A stretch of DNA of 64,000 bases. It comes from Candidatus Nanosynbacter sp. TM7-076. Lineage in GTDB: Bacteria; Patescibacteriota; Saccharimonadia; Saccharimonadales; Saccharimonadaceae. The position numbers were made by a program, and so were the translations under genes. The notes under the pieces are model-generated. The model did not search any database, was not told the DNA's origin, and saw nothing but the letters and a program-made list of their open reading frames with translations. The stretch spans positions 34,481 through 98,480 of the forward strand of contig NZ_JAJQJS010000003.1 of the NCBI RefSeq assembly GCF_022828325.1. Direction: 5' to 3'. This document shows, one piece after another, positions 39,490 through 48,191 of this stretch (the stretch's first letter is position 1; each line of letters starts with the position of its first letter).

Positions 39490-40428
39490 CTACACAGCAA
39501 TCGGCGCTTTTATTGCCGGATGACACTCATAATCCTCCAGACGGATATCGTCAATCGTGAAATCGTCAATATTCTTGATGTCTGGATTGAGCCACAGTTT
39601 CGGTAGCGGCAGCGGACGGCGCGATAATTGCTCGTCAACTTGCGCGCGGTGATTATTGTAAATATGTGCGCTATTTAAGGTATGGATAAACTCGCCGGGT
39701 TGCTTGTCGGTAACTTGAGCGACAATAGATAGAAGCAACGCATAGCTGGCAATATTAAACGGCACCCCAAGGAACATATCTGCCGATCTCTGAGTCAGCG
39801 CCAAATCCAGCTTGTCCTTCTCGCCGTTCTTACCAGGTCTTACGTTAAATTGAAACATCGTATGACACGGAGGCAGCCCGCCAGCTTGGACAATATCACC
39901 AATTTCCGCCACATTCCACGCACTCACGATATTCCGACGCGACTCTGGACTTGTCTTTATCATATCAATGGCATTCTGAATCTGGTCAATAGTTCCACCC
40001 TTCCCGTCCGGCCATTTTCGCCATTGAACACCGTAAACAGGTCCCAAATTTCCCCATTCTTCAGCAAACGCGTGATCATTCGCAATCTTATCAATAAACT
40101 CCTTCATTCCAGCGCGCCATTCATCGCCGTTAATTTCCGGTATTTTCCGACCAGTTTTTTCTAGGTAATTTTTATATGGCCACTCATCCCAAATATGAAC
40201 GCCGTTTTGTGCCAAATATTCAATATTGCCCGTACCCTTAAGAAACCACAAAAGCTCATGAGCAACGCTTCTGAAATATAACTTCTTAGTGGTCATAGCC
40301 GGAAATCCGTCCGCCAAATTATATCGCGTCTGAATGCCAAAAACTTCCGTCGTTCCCGTTCCTGTACGATCACCCTTCCGCGCACCGTTATCACGAACAT
40401 ATTTCAATGCGTCTAAATATTGCCTCAT
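39490..40428 (-). CDS. thyA: Thymidylate synthase
   Basis: The protein is 312 aa. [12 protein letters not shown] contains the catalytic Cys, [18 protein letters not shown] binds dUMP, and KAPIAV is the conserved C-terminus. It converts dUMP to dTMP with methylene-THF. AAGGAGGG precedes the ATG. With folA, dcd and tmk it completes dCTP/dUMP to dTDP. Confidence 0.97.
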   Translation of the reverse strand: MRQYLDALKYVRDNGARKGDRTGTGTTEVFGIQTRYNLADGFPAMTTKKLYFRSVAHELLWFLKGTGNIEYLAQNGVHIWDEWPYKNYLEKTGRKIPEINGDEWRAGMKEFIDKIANDHAFAEEWGNLGPVYGVQWRKWPDGKGGTIDQIQNAIDMIKTSPESRRNIVSAWNVAEIGDIVQAGGLPPCHTMFQFNVRPGKNGEKDKLDLALTQRSADMFLGVPFNIASYALLLSIVAQVTDKQPGEFIHTLNSAHIYNNHRAQVDEQLSRRPLPLPKLWLNPDIKNIDDFTIDDIRLEDYECHPAIKAPIAV

Positions 40429-40519
40429 AAGCCCTCCTTGCCTAACTCAAATTATGACAATATCTCTCAAAAACCACAAGCAGAATCACTAGTAGTTTTA
40501 ACAACAAACACGCAAATTT

Positions 40520-41113
40520 TTACGACAATTTAGTCAAGACTTTATCAATCAGTCCGTACTTTACAGCTTCATCTGGCGCCATCCAATAATCACGCTCCAT
40601 ATCAGACTTAACCTTAGCCAACTTCTGACCGGTGTTTTTCGCCATAATCTTCGCTAGCATCTCCTTAACTTCCAAAGTCTCCTTCATGTCAATTTCCATG
40701 TCGGTCACTTTTCCGTGCGTTCCAGAAGACGGCTGATGAATCATAACCTTGGCATGCGGCAAGCAAAACCTCTTGCCCTTAGCGCCAGAGCTGAGCAAAA
40801 ACGCCCCCATGCTTGCCTGCAAACCAATTCCATACGTCGCCACATCCGGCTTAATAAAATTCATCGTGTCATAAATTGCCATACCGTCATAAACGCTGCC
40901 GCCTGGACTATTGATATATAGCGATATATCAGCTTGCGGATCAACATATGCCAAATGCAACAATTGCGCCACTACGCTGTTCGCGGTATGCTCGTTAACG
41001 TCTTCACCAAGGAAAATAATCCTCTCATTCAACAATCTCGAATAGATATCGAAAGCACGCTCGCCGTCAGCCGACTTTTCAACGACAGTTGGAATGAGAT
41101 ATGATTTTGGCAT
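40520..41113 (-). CDS. clpP: ATP-dependent Clp protease proteolytic subunit
   Basis: The protein is 197 aa. [11 protein letters not shown] (Ser), [11 protein letters not shown] (His) and MERDYWM (Asp) give the triad. It forms the barrel protease with ClpX/ClpC. It sits directly after tig, the common tig-clpP order. Confidence 0.97.
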   Translation of the reverse strand: MPKSYLIPTVVEKSADGERAFDIYSRLLNERIIFLGEDVNEHTANSVVAQLLHLAYVDPQADISLYINSPGGSVYDGMAIYDTMNFIKPDVATYGIGLQASMGAFLLSSGAKGKRFCLPHAKVMIHQPSSGTHGKVTDMEIDMKETLEVKEMLAKIMAKNTGQKLAKVKSDMERDYWMAPDEAVKYGLIDKVLTKLS

Positions 41114-41120
41114 ATTTACC

Positions 41121-42410
41121 CTATTTTTTCGTGTTTAATTCAACCAATTTAGCAACGGTTTTATCTGTAATCATTCGGTTGGCAATATCGCGGTGAACGT
41201 TTGGATTGTCAAATTGCTCTAATATTTTCTTATCTTTGCCGTATTGCTGCTTGAAGAAGTCAATTTGTTTCTGGATCTCGTCACGAGAAGCGTCAATCTT
41301 CAATTCCTTCGACAATTCCGCCAATACCAAGCCAGCCTTAACGCGCTTTTCGGCGGCTGGACGAGCTTCTTTCTTCGTCCACTCTTCTTTATCCTTGAAG
41401 CCCTGAGTCTTCAAATAGCTCTCCAGACTTAGCCCGCTGTACATCAAATTCTGAGTCAAATCACGCTCGATTAATCGCAATTGGTCCTCAACCAAAAGTT
41501 CTGGCAGCGCAGCTTTACTTTTTTCCGTCAACTCACCAACCAGCGCGTCCTTAAATTTCTCATCAGCTTCACGCTCTTTTTGCGCGGTGAGTTCACGCTT
41601 GATGTCCGCTTTTACTTCTTTCATCTCTGTAAACGGACCACATTTTGCAGCAAATTCATCGTTTAGTTCTGGCAATTTCAATTCGTTAACCTTGTGAAGT
41701 TTCACGGTAAATACAACGTCCTGACCTGCCAAATTCTCAACGTGATAATCCTCTGGGAACTTCAATTTCAAATCGAACTCTTCGCCAGCCTTATGACCAA
41801 TCACGCCTTCTTCAAATCCCGGAATGAATTGACCTTCGCCAAGCTTCAAGCCATATTCCTTAGCCGAACCGCCGTCAAACGCCACGCCATCTTTCTTTCC
41901 CGTAAAGTCAATCACAGCCTCGTCGCCGAGCTTAGCGGCACGCTTGACCTCTGATTTTTCAGAATAGTTTTTACGGATTCGCTCAATAACCTCGTCGACA
42001 TCTTTATCCTCGACCTTGGCTACTTCTTTTTTTGCTGACAATTTTTTATAATCGCCCAATTTTACTGGCGGAATAATTTCAACTTCAGCCGTAAATTCCA
42101 ACTCAGAACCAGGAACAAACTTCTTAACTTCGACGCTAGGTCGATCTAGGGCTTGCAATTTTTCCTGTAAAAACGCCTCAGCTACTGCCTTTGACAAAGC
42201 ATTCTCTAAAATCTGCTCCTGAAGCGCATTCGGATCAACATGCTTAGCGGCTATACTTGCGGGAACTTTTCCTTTGCGGAAACCTGGAACTTTGATGTCG
42301 CGCGCCAACTTTGTCAAGGAAACCTGCTCTGCGTCAGCTAATTCGCTAGCACCCAAAGAAATCGTCAATTGAACTTTAGTATCTGATAGTTTTTTTACAG
42401 TAGTCTTCAT
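41121..42410 (-). CDS. tig: Trigger factor
   Basis: The protein is 429 aa. Its N-terminal ribosome-binding tail contains [13 protein letters not shown], followed by an FKBP-type PPIase domain ([19 protein letters not shown]) and a helical C-terminal chaperone domain. It binds uL23 at the tunnel exit. TATAAT (42419-42424) ends 8 nt before the ATG, so the leader is absent or minimal. Confidence 0.96.
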   Translation of the reverse strand: MKTTVKKLSDTKVQLTISLGASELADAEQVSLTKLARDIKVPGFRKGKVPASIAAKHVDPNALQEQILENALSKAVAEAFLQEKLQALDRPSVEVKKFVPGSELEFTAEVEIIPPVKLGDYKKLSAKKEVAKVEDKDVDEVIERIRKNYSEKSEVKRAAKLGDEAVIDFTGKKDGVAFDGGSAKEYGLKLGEGQFIPGFEEGVIGHKAGEEFDLKLKFPEDYHVENLAGQDVVFTVKLHKVNELKLPELNDEFAAKCGPFTEMKEVKADIKRELTAQKEREADEKFKDALVGELTEKSKAALPELLVEDQLRLIERDLTQNLMYSGLSLESYLKTQGFKDKEEWTKKEARPAAEKRVKAGLVLAELSKELKIDASRDEIQKQIDFFKQQYGKDKKILEQFDNPNVHRDIANRMITDKTVAKLVELNTKK

Positions 42411-42436
42411 AAAGACTAATTATAACAGATATCAGA

Positions 42437-43771
42437 CTATACCTCAAACAGAGCGTCTTCATCGCCATCATATCGGCGATCTTTGGCAATTGTCACAATT
42501 CGTTCAGCGCCAACTTTCTGCTCGTCAGATTCCACCAAGTTTCGAACCGTGTATGCGCCGCTAGCAATTTCATCCTCACCCACGAACACCGCAAACGGAA
42601 TTTGCTTTTTTAGCGCCGCTTTTATCTGCTTGTCAATTTTTCTACCAGTGATATCCAACTCCGCTCGCACACCTTCGCTGCGCAATTTTCGCGCCAAATC
42701 GTCCGCGCCAGCCATAGATTCTTTTGACACCGGAATTATATACACATCTGTTTTAGACGCCAATTTAGGCAACAAGCCGTGCACTTCCAAAAATTGTTCC
42801 ATCGTTGTCGCGCCCATGCCAACGCCGACCGTAGCAATCGGTTCAACACCAAATAGTCCGACCAATCCGTCATATCGTCCGCCGCCAAACAACGCTCGGT
42901 TATTCTCTGGTGAATTGTCAAAAAGCTCAAAAACCATGCCCGTGTAATAGTCCAGTCCGCGCATCAAAGTGACATCAAACACCGCATTCGTAATGCCTTT
43001 TTGGCTAAGTAATTTCATCACTTCACGAAGTTGTTTGACACTTTCATCTTCCATCAATTCGCTCGGCAAATCATCAACAGACTTCATACTGATCATTTTT
43101 GCCAGCTTCGGCAGACCTTCCGACGCTTGACTACCAAAAATCTCAATCGCCTGACGCTTAAATTCTTCGGCAGGAATCTTATTTTTCCTATCAAGCAACT
43201 TCATCATCATCGTCGAACCAACAATATCAAGCTTCAAAAATTGACTCATCAGACGATTTATCAATTGGCGATTATTAACCCTGACCGTAAACATTTCTTG
43301 CTTGGCGCCAAAATTCATCACGCTAGCGTGGCTCAGCTCAATAATCTCCGCGTCCGCCGCCGCACCGTCCACGCCAAACAGATCCGCGTTCAATTGCCAA
43401 AACTCACGCTCACGCCCACGTTGCGGTCGTTCATAGCGCATAAAATTAGCAATTGAATACAGCCGCGCAGGCATCGCCAATTCCTGACGCTTAGCCGCCA
43501 CCATTCGAGAAATCGACGGCGTCATCTCAGGACGAATTGCCACCATTCGACCGCCACGATCTTCAAAGGCGTATGTTTGCTCGCCCGCCAATTCCTGACC
43601 CGACTTCGCCAAATAAATATCTAGCGGCTCCAGCAGCGGCGCGCCGTATTCTTCATAGCCAAAACTCTCAACCGTCTTGTGCCAAACATTAAAAATATAA
43701 TTCTGCAGACGCTTTTCCTCTGGAAAATAGTCTCGCGAACCTTTGTAACTTTGTGTAGATAAACTGCTCAT
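42437..43771 (-). CDS. hisS: Histidyl-tRNA synthetase
   Basis: The protein is 444 aa. It has class II motif 2 RYERPQRGREREFWQ, the histidine-binding MRGLDYYTGMVFELF, GGGRYDGL and motif 3 GVGMGATTMEQF, followed by the anticodon domain. GGAG precedes the ATG. A pair of mutually exclusive hairpins lies in its 5' region. Confidence 0.96.
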   Translation of the reverse strand: MSSLSTQSYKGSRDYFPEEKRLQNYIFNVWHKTVESFGYEEYGAPLLEPLDIYLAKSGQELAGEQTYAFEDRGGRMVAIRPEMTPSISRMVAAKRQELAMPARLYSIANFMRYERPQRGREREFWQLNADLFGVDGAAADAEIIELSHASVMNFGAKQEMFTVRVNNRQLINRLMSQFLKLDIVGSTMMMKLLDRKNKIPAEEFKRQAIEIFGSQASEGLPKLAKMISMKSVDDLPSELMEDESVKQLREVMKLLSQKGITNAVFDVTLMRGLDYYTGMVFELFDNSPENNRALFGGGRYDGLVGLFGVEPIATVGVGMGATTMEQFLEVHGLLPKLASKTDVYIIPVSKESMAGADDLARKLRSEGVRAELDITGRKIDKQIKAALKKQIPFAVFVGEDEIASGAYTVRNLVESDEQKVGAERIVTIAKDRRYDGDEDALFEV

Positions 43772-43816
43772 GTTAGCTCCATTATGTCATTATTTCTTAT
43801 TTATAGCAATCAAAAA

Positions 43817-43868
43817 CGCCGAGGCAGAACTCGGCGCATACAATCAAAAATCAGAGTCCTACCTCGGC
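43817..43868 (-). promoter_or_regulatory. Attenuator-like alternative hairpins before hisS
   Basis: On the minus strand CGCCGAG-TTCTGC-CTCGGCG (43817-43836) plus TTTTT is a good intrinsic terminator. The upstream segment GCCGAGGTAGGACTC (43854-43868) can instead pair with GAGTTCTGCCTCGGC (43818-43832) over 15 bp with two wobbles, which would open the terminator. No T-box consensus (GGTGG plus CGCG type) is visible. Confidence 0.65.
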
Positions 43869-43889
43869 AACACGTGTGAATGATGGAAT

Positions 43890-44435
43890 TTAGGTAAAAT
43901 CACGATACCATTGTAGCACATTCTGCTGCAGCCAACAATACATCGCCACGGTAGCCGCCGCGCCAACGTTTATGGAGCGAGTCGAGCCGAATTGCTCAAT
44001 CGCCACAATCTGATCCGCAGCGCCAGCCAGCTCTGCAGAAATCCCCGGCCCTTCTTGCCCAAATACCAAAACCGCACGCTTCGGTAACCTCGTCTGCGAC
44101 ATATTAACACTTCCTGGGATATTATCAATAGCAATAATTTCCCTGCCTTCATTACGCATTTTCTCAACAAACTCTTCCGTCGTCGTCAAATACGTAATAT
44201 GCAGATATTTATCCGTCATCATGGCGCCGCGCTTATTCCATTGCCTGCGCCCAATCACATAAATCTGCCGCACGCCAAACGCATTAGCGCTCCTGACAAT
44301 TGTCCCCATATTAAAATCTCGCTCGGTATTTTCCAGCGCAATCACCAAACCGTGATCTTCAGAATCCAGCTCGCTTATAATCTCCGATTCGCTCCGACCC
44401 TTAAATTTATCAATTACGTTTCTCTTATCTTCCAT
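43890..44435 (-). CDS. TrmH/SpoU family RNA 2'-O-methyltransferase
   Basis: The protein is 181 aa. NTERDFNMGTIVRSANAFGV (motif 1), FGQEGPGIS (motif 2) and STRSINVGAAATVAMY (motif 3) define the SPOUT knot enzyme; whether tRNA or rRNA is the target is unknown. I start at ATG 44435, because GATAAAAT-like -10 sequence lies just upstream and the TTG extension to 44465 is unsupported. It is upstream of hisS on the same strand. Confidence 0.88.
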   Translation of the reverse strand: MEDKRNVIDKFKGRSESEIISELDSEDHGLVIALENTERDFNMGTIVRSANAFGVRQIYVIGRRQWNKRGAMMTDKYLHITYLTTTEEFVEKMRNEGREIIAIDNIPGSVNMSQTRLPKRAVLVFGQEGPGISAELAGAADQIVAIEQFGSTRSINVGAAATVAMYCWLQQNVLQWYRDFT

Positions 44436-44489
44436 CTCTGTTATTTTATCAAAGTCCCTGAGCAAATGACAAAAGTTGGAAGCCTTCTA

Positions 44490-44699
44490 TTGACTTTTTT
44501 ACACAAGTGTGATATAAATAAAGTTATCTTTCGTTGATAAGTTGAGTAAATCCTTATCCGAAAGTGAACTTTGACAGGCAATCGAATACAAGATGAGTTT
44601 TTATTTCTTTTTTGAATGCCAAGAGAAATAAGATCTCATCTTGTGTTGTTAAGAGAACAACCGCAATTCCGCAGATGAGAAGATGAAAGGATCGTACTA
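44490..44699 (+). promoter_or_regulatory. Family promoter (copy B) and 175-nt structured leader
   Basis: TTGACT (44490-44495), a 17-bp spacer containing near-palindromic CACA-AG-TGTG, and TATAAA (44513-44518). The leader has three hairpins: CTTTCG..GATAAG with CTTATC-CGAAAG (44528-44564), ACAAGATGAG with CTCATCTTGT (44588-44644) and GTTGTT with AACAAC (44645-44661). Sequence and structure recur at 47743-47920 on the other strand with compensating wobble changes. Confidence 0.85.
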
Positions 44700-45134
44700 A
44701 TGTACGACTACTACACCGAGCAGCTGAAGACGGATTACAACGAGGCGTGGACCGCTTGGGAAACGATCAAGACGCAGCTCGAAAAGGTCTACATGCTAGA
44801 CCACACCTCAAGGACCTGCAAGGCTCGCATAACTCGAGCGTTGAATGATGGCAAGAATTGGTTCAAGAGGGTTGAATCCCTTATGAACCGTCTCCCTAAG
44901 GACAAGCAGCCCTCTAGCGCAGCACTCGCTGAGCTAGAGAAAGAGCTGGGACTAAAGTACCTCAACACTTTTGCAGACTTGAGTTGCGTCGTCTCTACTC
45001 TTCCTATCGGTAAAGATCAGAAAGAGGCAGTTACGGTAGTCGTACGATCTATCAACGACTACCGCACCAGCATGGAAGAGACGAGGCGGTCCCTTGTAGA
45101 TTACATGGAAGAGACCTTACAGAGTCCCTTGTAG
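44700..45134 (+). CDS. tRNA-Leu-linked cassette protein 1, helical, unknown
   Basis: The protein is 144 aa and its family is unrecognised. It is soluble and strongly helical (DYYTEQLKTDYNEAWTAWET, ELEKELGLKYLNTF), without signal or membrane segments. AAAGG lies 11 nt upstream of the ATG. It converges on tRNA-Leu(CAG) across a shared bidirectional terminator. Codon use (many AAG, CTC, GAC) differs from neighbours. It has only very faint similarity to the partner at 47296-47700. Confidence 0.78.
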   Translation: MYDYYTEQLKTDYNEAWTAWETIKTQLEKVYMLDHTSRTCKARITRALNDGKNWFKRVESLMNRLPKDKQPSSAALAELEKELGLKYLNTFADLSCVVSTLPIGKDQKEAVTVVVRSINDYRTSMEETRRSLVDYMEETLQSPL

Positions 45135-45154
45135 ATTAAAGGTCCAACGTCTCT

Positions 45155-45298
45155 ATATGGCAGGTGATTGTTCTTTTACGATTGCCTGTCATGTAGACTC
45201 TGAACTTATGACATAAAAAATCACCCTAACTACGGGTGATTTTCTTATGGTGAAAAAATTCAGTTCTTGGTGCGGATGAAAGGACTTGAACCTTCACG
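45155..45298. repeat. Left inner arm of the tRNA-Leu inverted repeat
   Basis: About 145 bp are nearly identical, in inverted orientation, to 47144-47288. The arm spans the small gene's 3' hairpin (ATGGCAGG...CCTGTCAT), the bidirectional terminator and the T-arm and acceptor end of tRNA-Leu(CAG). Confidence 0.9.
45215..45244. terminator. Bidirectional terminator between cassette protein 1 and tRNA-Leu(CAG)
   Basis: AAAATCACCC-TAACTAC-GGGTGATTTT with T-rich flanks on both strands. It serves the convergent small gene (+) and tRNA (-). Confidence 0.85.
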
Positions 45299-45354
45299 TA
45301 CTTGCGTACACTAGCACCTGAAGCTAGCGCGTCTACCAATTCCGCCACATCCGC
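45268..45354 (-). tRNA. tRNA-Leu(CAG)
   Basis: 87 nt with encoded CCA. Acceptor GCGGATG/CATCCGC; anticodon arm CTAGC-TTCAGGT-GCTAG with anticodon CAG; long variable arm of the class II type; T-loop TTCAAGT. It reads CUG. Confidence 0.96.
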
Positions 45355-45394
45355 ATGGGCTACGCGTCAATTATAGCCCAATTCTCACTCAGTA

Positions 45395-47005
45395 TCAAGC
45401 TTGATTACGAAGCTTACACCACGCGTTTAATTCCGCTGCCAACTCCTTCGGCTGAGCCTCCGCTTTAATTCCTGGATTAAAAATTCCAGCCGGATCAAAG
45501 ATTTTTTTCACCTTTGCGTATAATTGTTTTTCATCATCTGGCAGATTTTTATAGATAAAGTTAGCCTTCAATCTTCCGTCACCGCCAAAGCCCGCAAAAG
45601 AACCTTCATACTTATCAACAATCTGAGAAATTTCCGCCAACAATTGAAGAATCTTCTGGCGTTCACTCACCTTTTTATTGTCAAACGTCGGATGTAGAGA
45701 AATATAATCGCTTGAAAAGTCAACAAAAAATGGCAAATCTACGCCGTACTTAGATTCCAGCGACTTCAACTCGCTAAGGAAACTATCAATCTTTTCTGGC
45801 GCCATTAAAATTCCAGAGAAAACACGCGGCGTAATCATATGCGGCTCGCTTGGGGTTTCCGCCAAAGCCAAAACAGAATGCAAGCTGAACAAATCCTGCT
45901 CTTCCAAATGTAGAGTTTTTATGTCAATCGCTTCTGATGATTCTAATTTTCTAGTCAATTTCTTCGCGGCTTTATTGCGCGCTCTGTCAGAAAAGTCGTC
46001 AAAGATAGCCAAGACCACCGCACCCTTAAAGCATTCTTTCGGCGCCCACTCAGCCACTTTACCGACGACCGCAGCCTGGCGGAAGAATCGCCCGTCGATT
46101 ATTTCCACCGCTGACGCCTTATTTTTCATCGCTAATTCCACGGCTGATTGTGCGTCTGACAACTTTTTATATGATGCGGCAACAACTGAATATTCAGGAT
46201 GAATAAATTGCGCCTTCATAATAACTTCGCAAATCACACCCAGACTTCCCTGACTACCAATAAACAGCGGCGTCAAATCAAACGACCCGTCTTTTTGCTT
46301 AACTCGAGAAATCCCGCTATAGCCAACTGTATCTGGCAAAGCTGGATCCATTTGCGAAATCAGCTCGGCGTTATCTGAGATTAAATTGTCAATCTCTCGA
46401 TAAATCTCGCCCTCAAACGTCGATAATCCTTTTTTCTTACTTAATTCGCGTCGAGATATGCGACCAGTCTGAATCACGTCGCCATTACTTAGAACAATTT
46501 CAAGCTGTTGAACGGCATCAGCAAAGCGGCCATGCGCGCCAGATAATATTCCGGACGGAGCCGTGTTAATTGCGCCACCAATCGTGCCTTCTTCCGCCAC
46601 ATATGAAGTTCGCGGCAGACCCAAGCCTTTATGAGTAGACAAAGTCGCGTTGATTGCCGAAAGAGAAATTCCCGCCTGAGCATGAATCAGTTGCTGGCGA
46701 GGATCAATACCAACCACACGATTCATATACGTTTTTTCGTCAATTGCAATGCCTTTATTCGTCGCTGCGCCAGTTTCATCATTGCCACAACCACGAACAA
46801 ATACAGGTAAAACATGACCTTTCTCTGCCAATTGAGAACAAAATCGCATCACTTTCCTGATGTCGTTCATGTTAGCCGCACGAACAATCATTTCTGGTCG
46901 GCGCGCCAAAAGTCCATTATCAACTTCAACTTGACTCAATGCAAAATCCTGCGACGCGACTTCGCCACTAAGATGTTCATTCAAATATTTCGCAACTTTA
47001 TTCAT
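45395..47005 (-). CDS. FAD-linked oxidase (GlcD / D-lactate dehydrogenase-like)
   Basis: The protein is about 536 aa. The FAD_binding_4 PCMH domain includes PVFVRGCGNDETGAATNKGI, GTIGGAINTAPSGILSGAHG and FIGSQGSLGVICEV. The C-terminal FAD-oxidase domain includes FAGFGGDGRLKANFI and KKIFDPAGIFNPGIK. It probably oxidises a 2-hydroxy acid; the substrate and electron acceptor are unknown. AAGGAGG precedes the ATG at 47005. It lies exactly between two inverted tRNA-Leu modules, and its orientation could be flipped by recombination between them. Confidence 0.88.
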   Translation of the reverse strand: MNKVAKYLNEHLSGEVASQDFALSQVEVDNGLLARRPEMIVRAANMNDIRKVMRFCSQLAEKGHVLPVFVRGCGNDETGAATNKGIAIDEKTYMNRVVGIDPRQQLIHAQAGISLSAINATLSTHKGLGLPRTSYVAEEGTIGGAINTAPSGILSGAHGRFADAVQQLEIVLSNGDVIQTGRISRRELSKKKGLSTFEGEIYREIDNLISDNAELISQMDPALPDTVGYSGISRVKQKDGSFDLTPLFIGSQGSLGVICEVIMKAQFIHPEYSVVAASYKKLSDAQSAVELAMKNKASAVEIIDGRFFRQAAVVGKVAEWAPKECFKGAVVLAIFDDFSDRARNKAAKKLTRKLESSEAIDIKTLHLEEQDLFSLHSVLALAETPSEPHMITPRVFSGILMAPEKIDSFLSELKSLESKYGVDLPFFVDFSSDYISLHPTFDNKKVSERQKILQLLAEISQIVDKYEGSFAGFGGDGRLKANFIYKNLPDDEKQLYAKVKKIFDPAGIFNPGIKAEAQPKELAAELNAWCKLRNQA

Positions 47006-47090
47006 CAATCCTCCTTAGTATGTTACTTCAATTTTAGCATAAGCGCGGACAGTTGATAAGTAGAATTTGTTTTGATATAATCAGGTTATG

Positions 47091-47174
47091 CGGATGTGGT
47101 GGAATTGGTAGACACGCATGCCTTAGGAGCATGTGCCTCACGGCGTGAAGGTTCAAGTCCTTTCATCCGCACCA
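47091..47174 (+). tRNA. tRNA-Leu(UAG)
   Basis: 84 nt with encoded CCA. Anticodon arm CATGC-CTTAGGA-GCATG with anticodon TAG; class II variable arm. Promoter TTGATA-17-TATAAT at 47054-47082. It shares its 3' half and downstream terminator with the tRNA-Leu(CAG) module in inverted orientation. Confidence 0.96.
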
Positions 47175-47288
47175 AGAACTGAAATTTTTCACCATAAAGA
47201 AAATCACCCTGGAGTTGGGTGATTTTTAATGTCATAAGTTCAGAGTCTACATGACAGGCAATCGTAAAAGAACAATCACCTGCCATGT
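47144..47288. repeat. Right inner arm of the tRNA-Leu inverted repeat
   Basis: The inverted counterpart of 45155-45298. It contains the tRNA 3' half, terminator and the 3' hairpin of cassette protein 2. Confidence 0.9.
47200..47227. terminator. Bidirectional terminator between tRNA-Leu(UAG) and cassette protein 2
   Basis: AAAATCACCC-TGGAGTT-GGGTGATTTTT. The loop differs from the Leu(CAG) copy while the stem is identical. Confidence 0.85.
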
Positions 47289-47295
47289 AGAGAGA

Positions 47296-47700
47296 CTACT
47301 GAGACTGCACGATAGAGACTACCGAGATGTAGAAAAGACAGTCGTTGATAATAGTCTGGGACTTGGTCCTTAGCTGTGCCTCTTCCTTGCTGCTTTCCGG
47401 GGGGGCGCCCCTTAAGACCTTCTTAATAACATTGAATTCCAATGCTATTGAGCCAGCCTCGATAGAGACTTCTTGCATAAGCCTCTTTTCGCCAGCTTCC
47501 CCTTCGTTGCGCTCCTCGAGGATGCGCACAAGGCGACTTGTGCCAGTCTCTACGGACTCGATCGCAGTTTCGAAACGGCGCCTCTTGTCGGGATCTTCAG
47601 AATAGAATTTGCCATCGATGAGGTCTCTAAGAACCTCCCAGACTACCCTGACTGTCTTAGCACTCTCTGTAATCTCGTGCATGTAGTTTTTGGGGTACAT
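47296..47700 (-). CDS. tRNA-Leu-linked cassette protein 2, helical, unknown
   Basis: The protein is about 134 aa and unrecognised. It is soluble and helical (RRRFETAIESVETGTSRLVR, EERNEGEAGEKRLMQEV). I start at ATG 47700 (MYPKNYM), with GGAAGG 8 nt upstream; a GTG three codons earlier is possible. Its leader is about 80% identical to that of protein 1, while the proteins are nearly unrelated, as if cargo has been exchanged between fixed flanks. Confidence 0.78.
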   Translation of the reverse strand: MYPKNYMHEITESAKTVRVVWEVLRDLIDGKFYSEDPDKRRRFETAIESVETGTSRLVRILEERNEGEAGEKRLMQEVSIEAGSIALEFNVIKKVLRGAPPESSKEEAQLRTKSQTIINDCLFYISVVSIVQSQ

Positions 47701-47709
47701 ACCCTTCAC

Positions 47710-47920
47710 CTTCCTGATGTTTTTCTCATCCGCAGGATTGCAGCGTGTCGTTCTTTAACAACACAAGATGAGATTTCATTCCTCTCAATGATTCTTAAAA
47801 AAGAAATAAAAACTCATCTTGTATTCGATTGCCTGTCAAAGTTCACTTTCGGACAAGGATTTACTCAACTCATCAACGAAAGCTACCTTCATTTATACCA
47901 CACTTGCGTAAAAAAGTCAA
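47710..47920 (-). promoter_or_regulatory. Family promoter (copy C) and structured leader
   Basis: On the minus strand TTGACT (47915-47920), a 17-bp spacer TTTTTACGCAAGTGTGG and TATAAA (47892-47897), then a leader homologous to copy B. The hairpin stems are preserved: GATGAG with CTTGTC replaces GATAAG with CTTATC, and GTTGTT with AACGAC replaces GTTGTT with AACAAC. Confidence 0.85.
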
Positions 47921-48015
47921 TAGGATATACTCGGCGTAACTTGTCAGAACTTAAAACCTGAACTATAATTAGCTCACATCACGAATTCGTTAGGTAAAAC
48001 GACAGATGTAATTAC

Positions 48016-48092
48016 GGGAAATTAGCTCAGTTGGCTAGAGCGCACGATTCACATTCGTGAGGTCACAGGTTCGAGCCCTGTATTTCCCACCA
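48016..48092 (+). tRNA. tRNA-Val(CAC)
   Basis: 77 nt with encoded CCA. Acceptor GGGAAAT/ATTTCCC, anticodon arm CACGA-TTCACAT-TCGTG with anticodon CAC, T-loop TTCGAGC. Promoter TTGTCA-17-TATAAT at 47941-47969, back to back with copy C. Confidence 0.96.
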
Positions 48093-48116
48093 TTTTTGAC
48101 AATTTTTCACCATAAA

Positions 48117-48143
48117 AAAATCACCCATGCTCAGGGTGATTTT
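48117..48143. terminator. Bidirectional terminator between tRNA-Val and cassette protein 3
   Basis: AATCACCC-ATGCTCA-GGGTGATT with T-runs. The preceding TTTTTCACCATAAA is the same as at both tRNA-Leu modules. Confidence 0.85.
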
Positions 48144-48191
48144 TAATAATTGGAACAAGCATGAAACTTGTGCTATAAATTGACAAACGAA

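Noticed and set aside
43817-43890. T-box riboswitch before hisS
   Set aside because: The T-box and AG-bulge consensus sequences are not visible; only alternative hairpins are.
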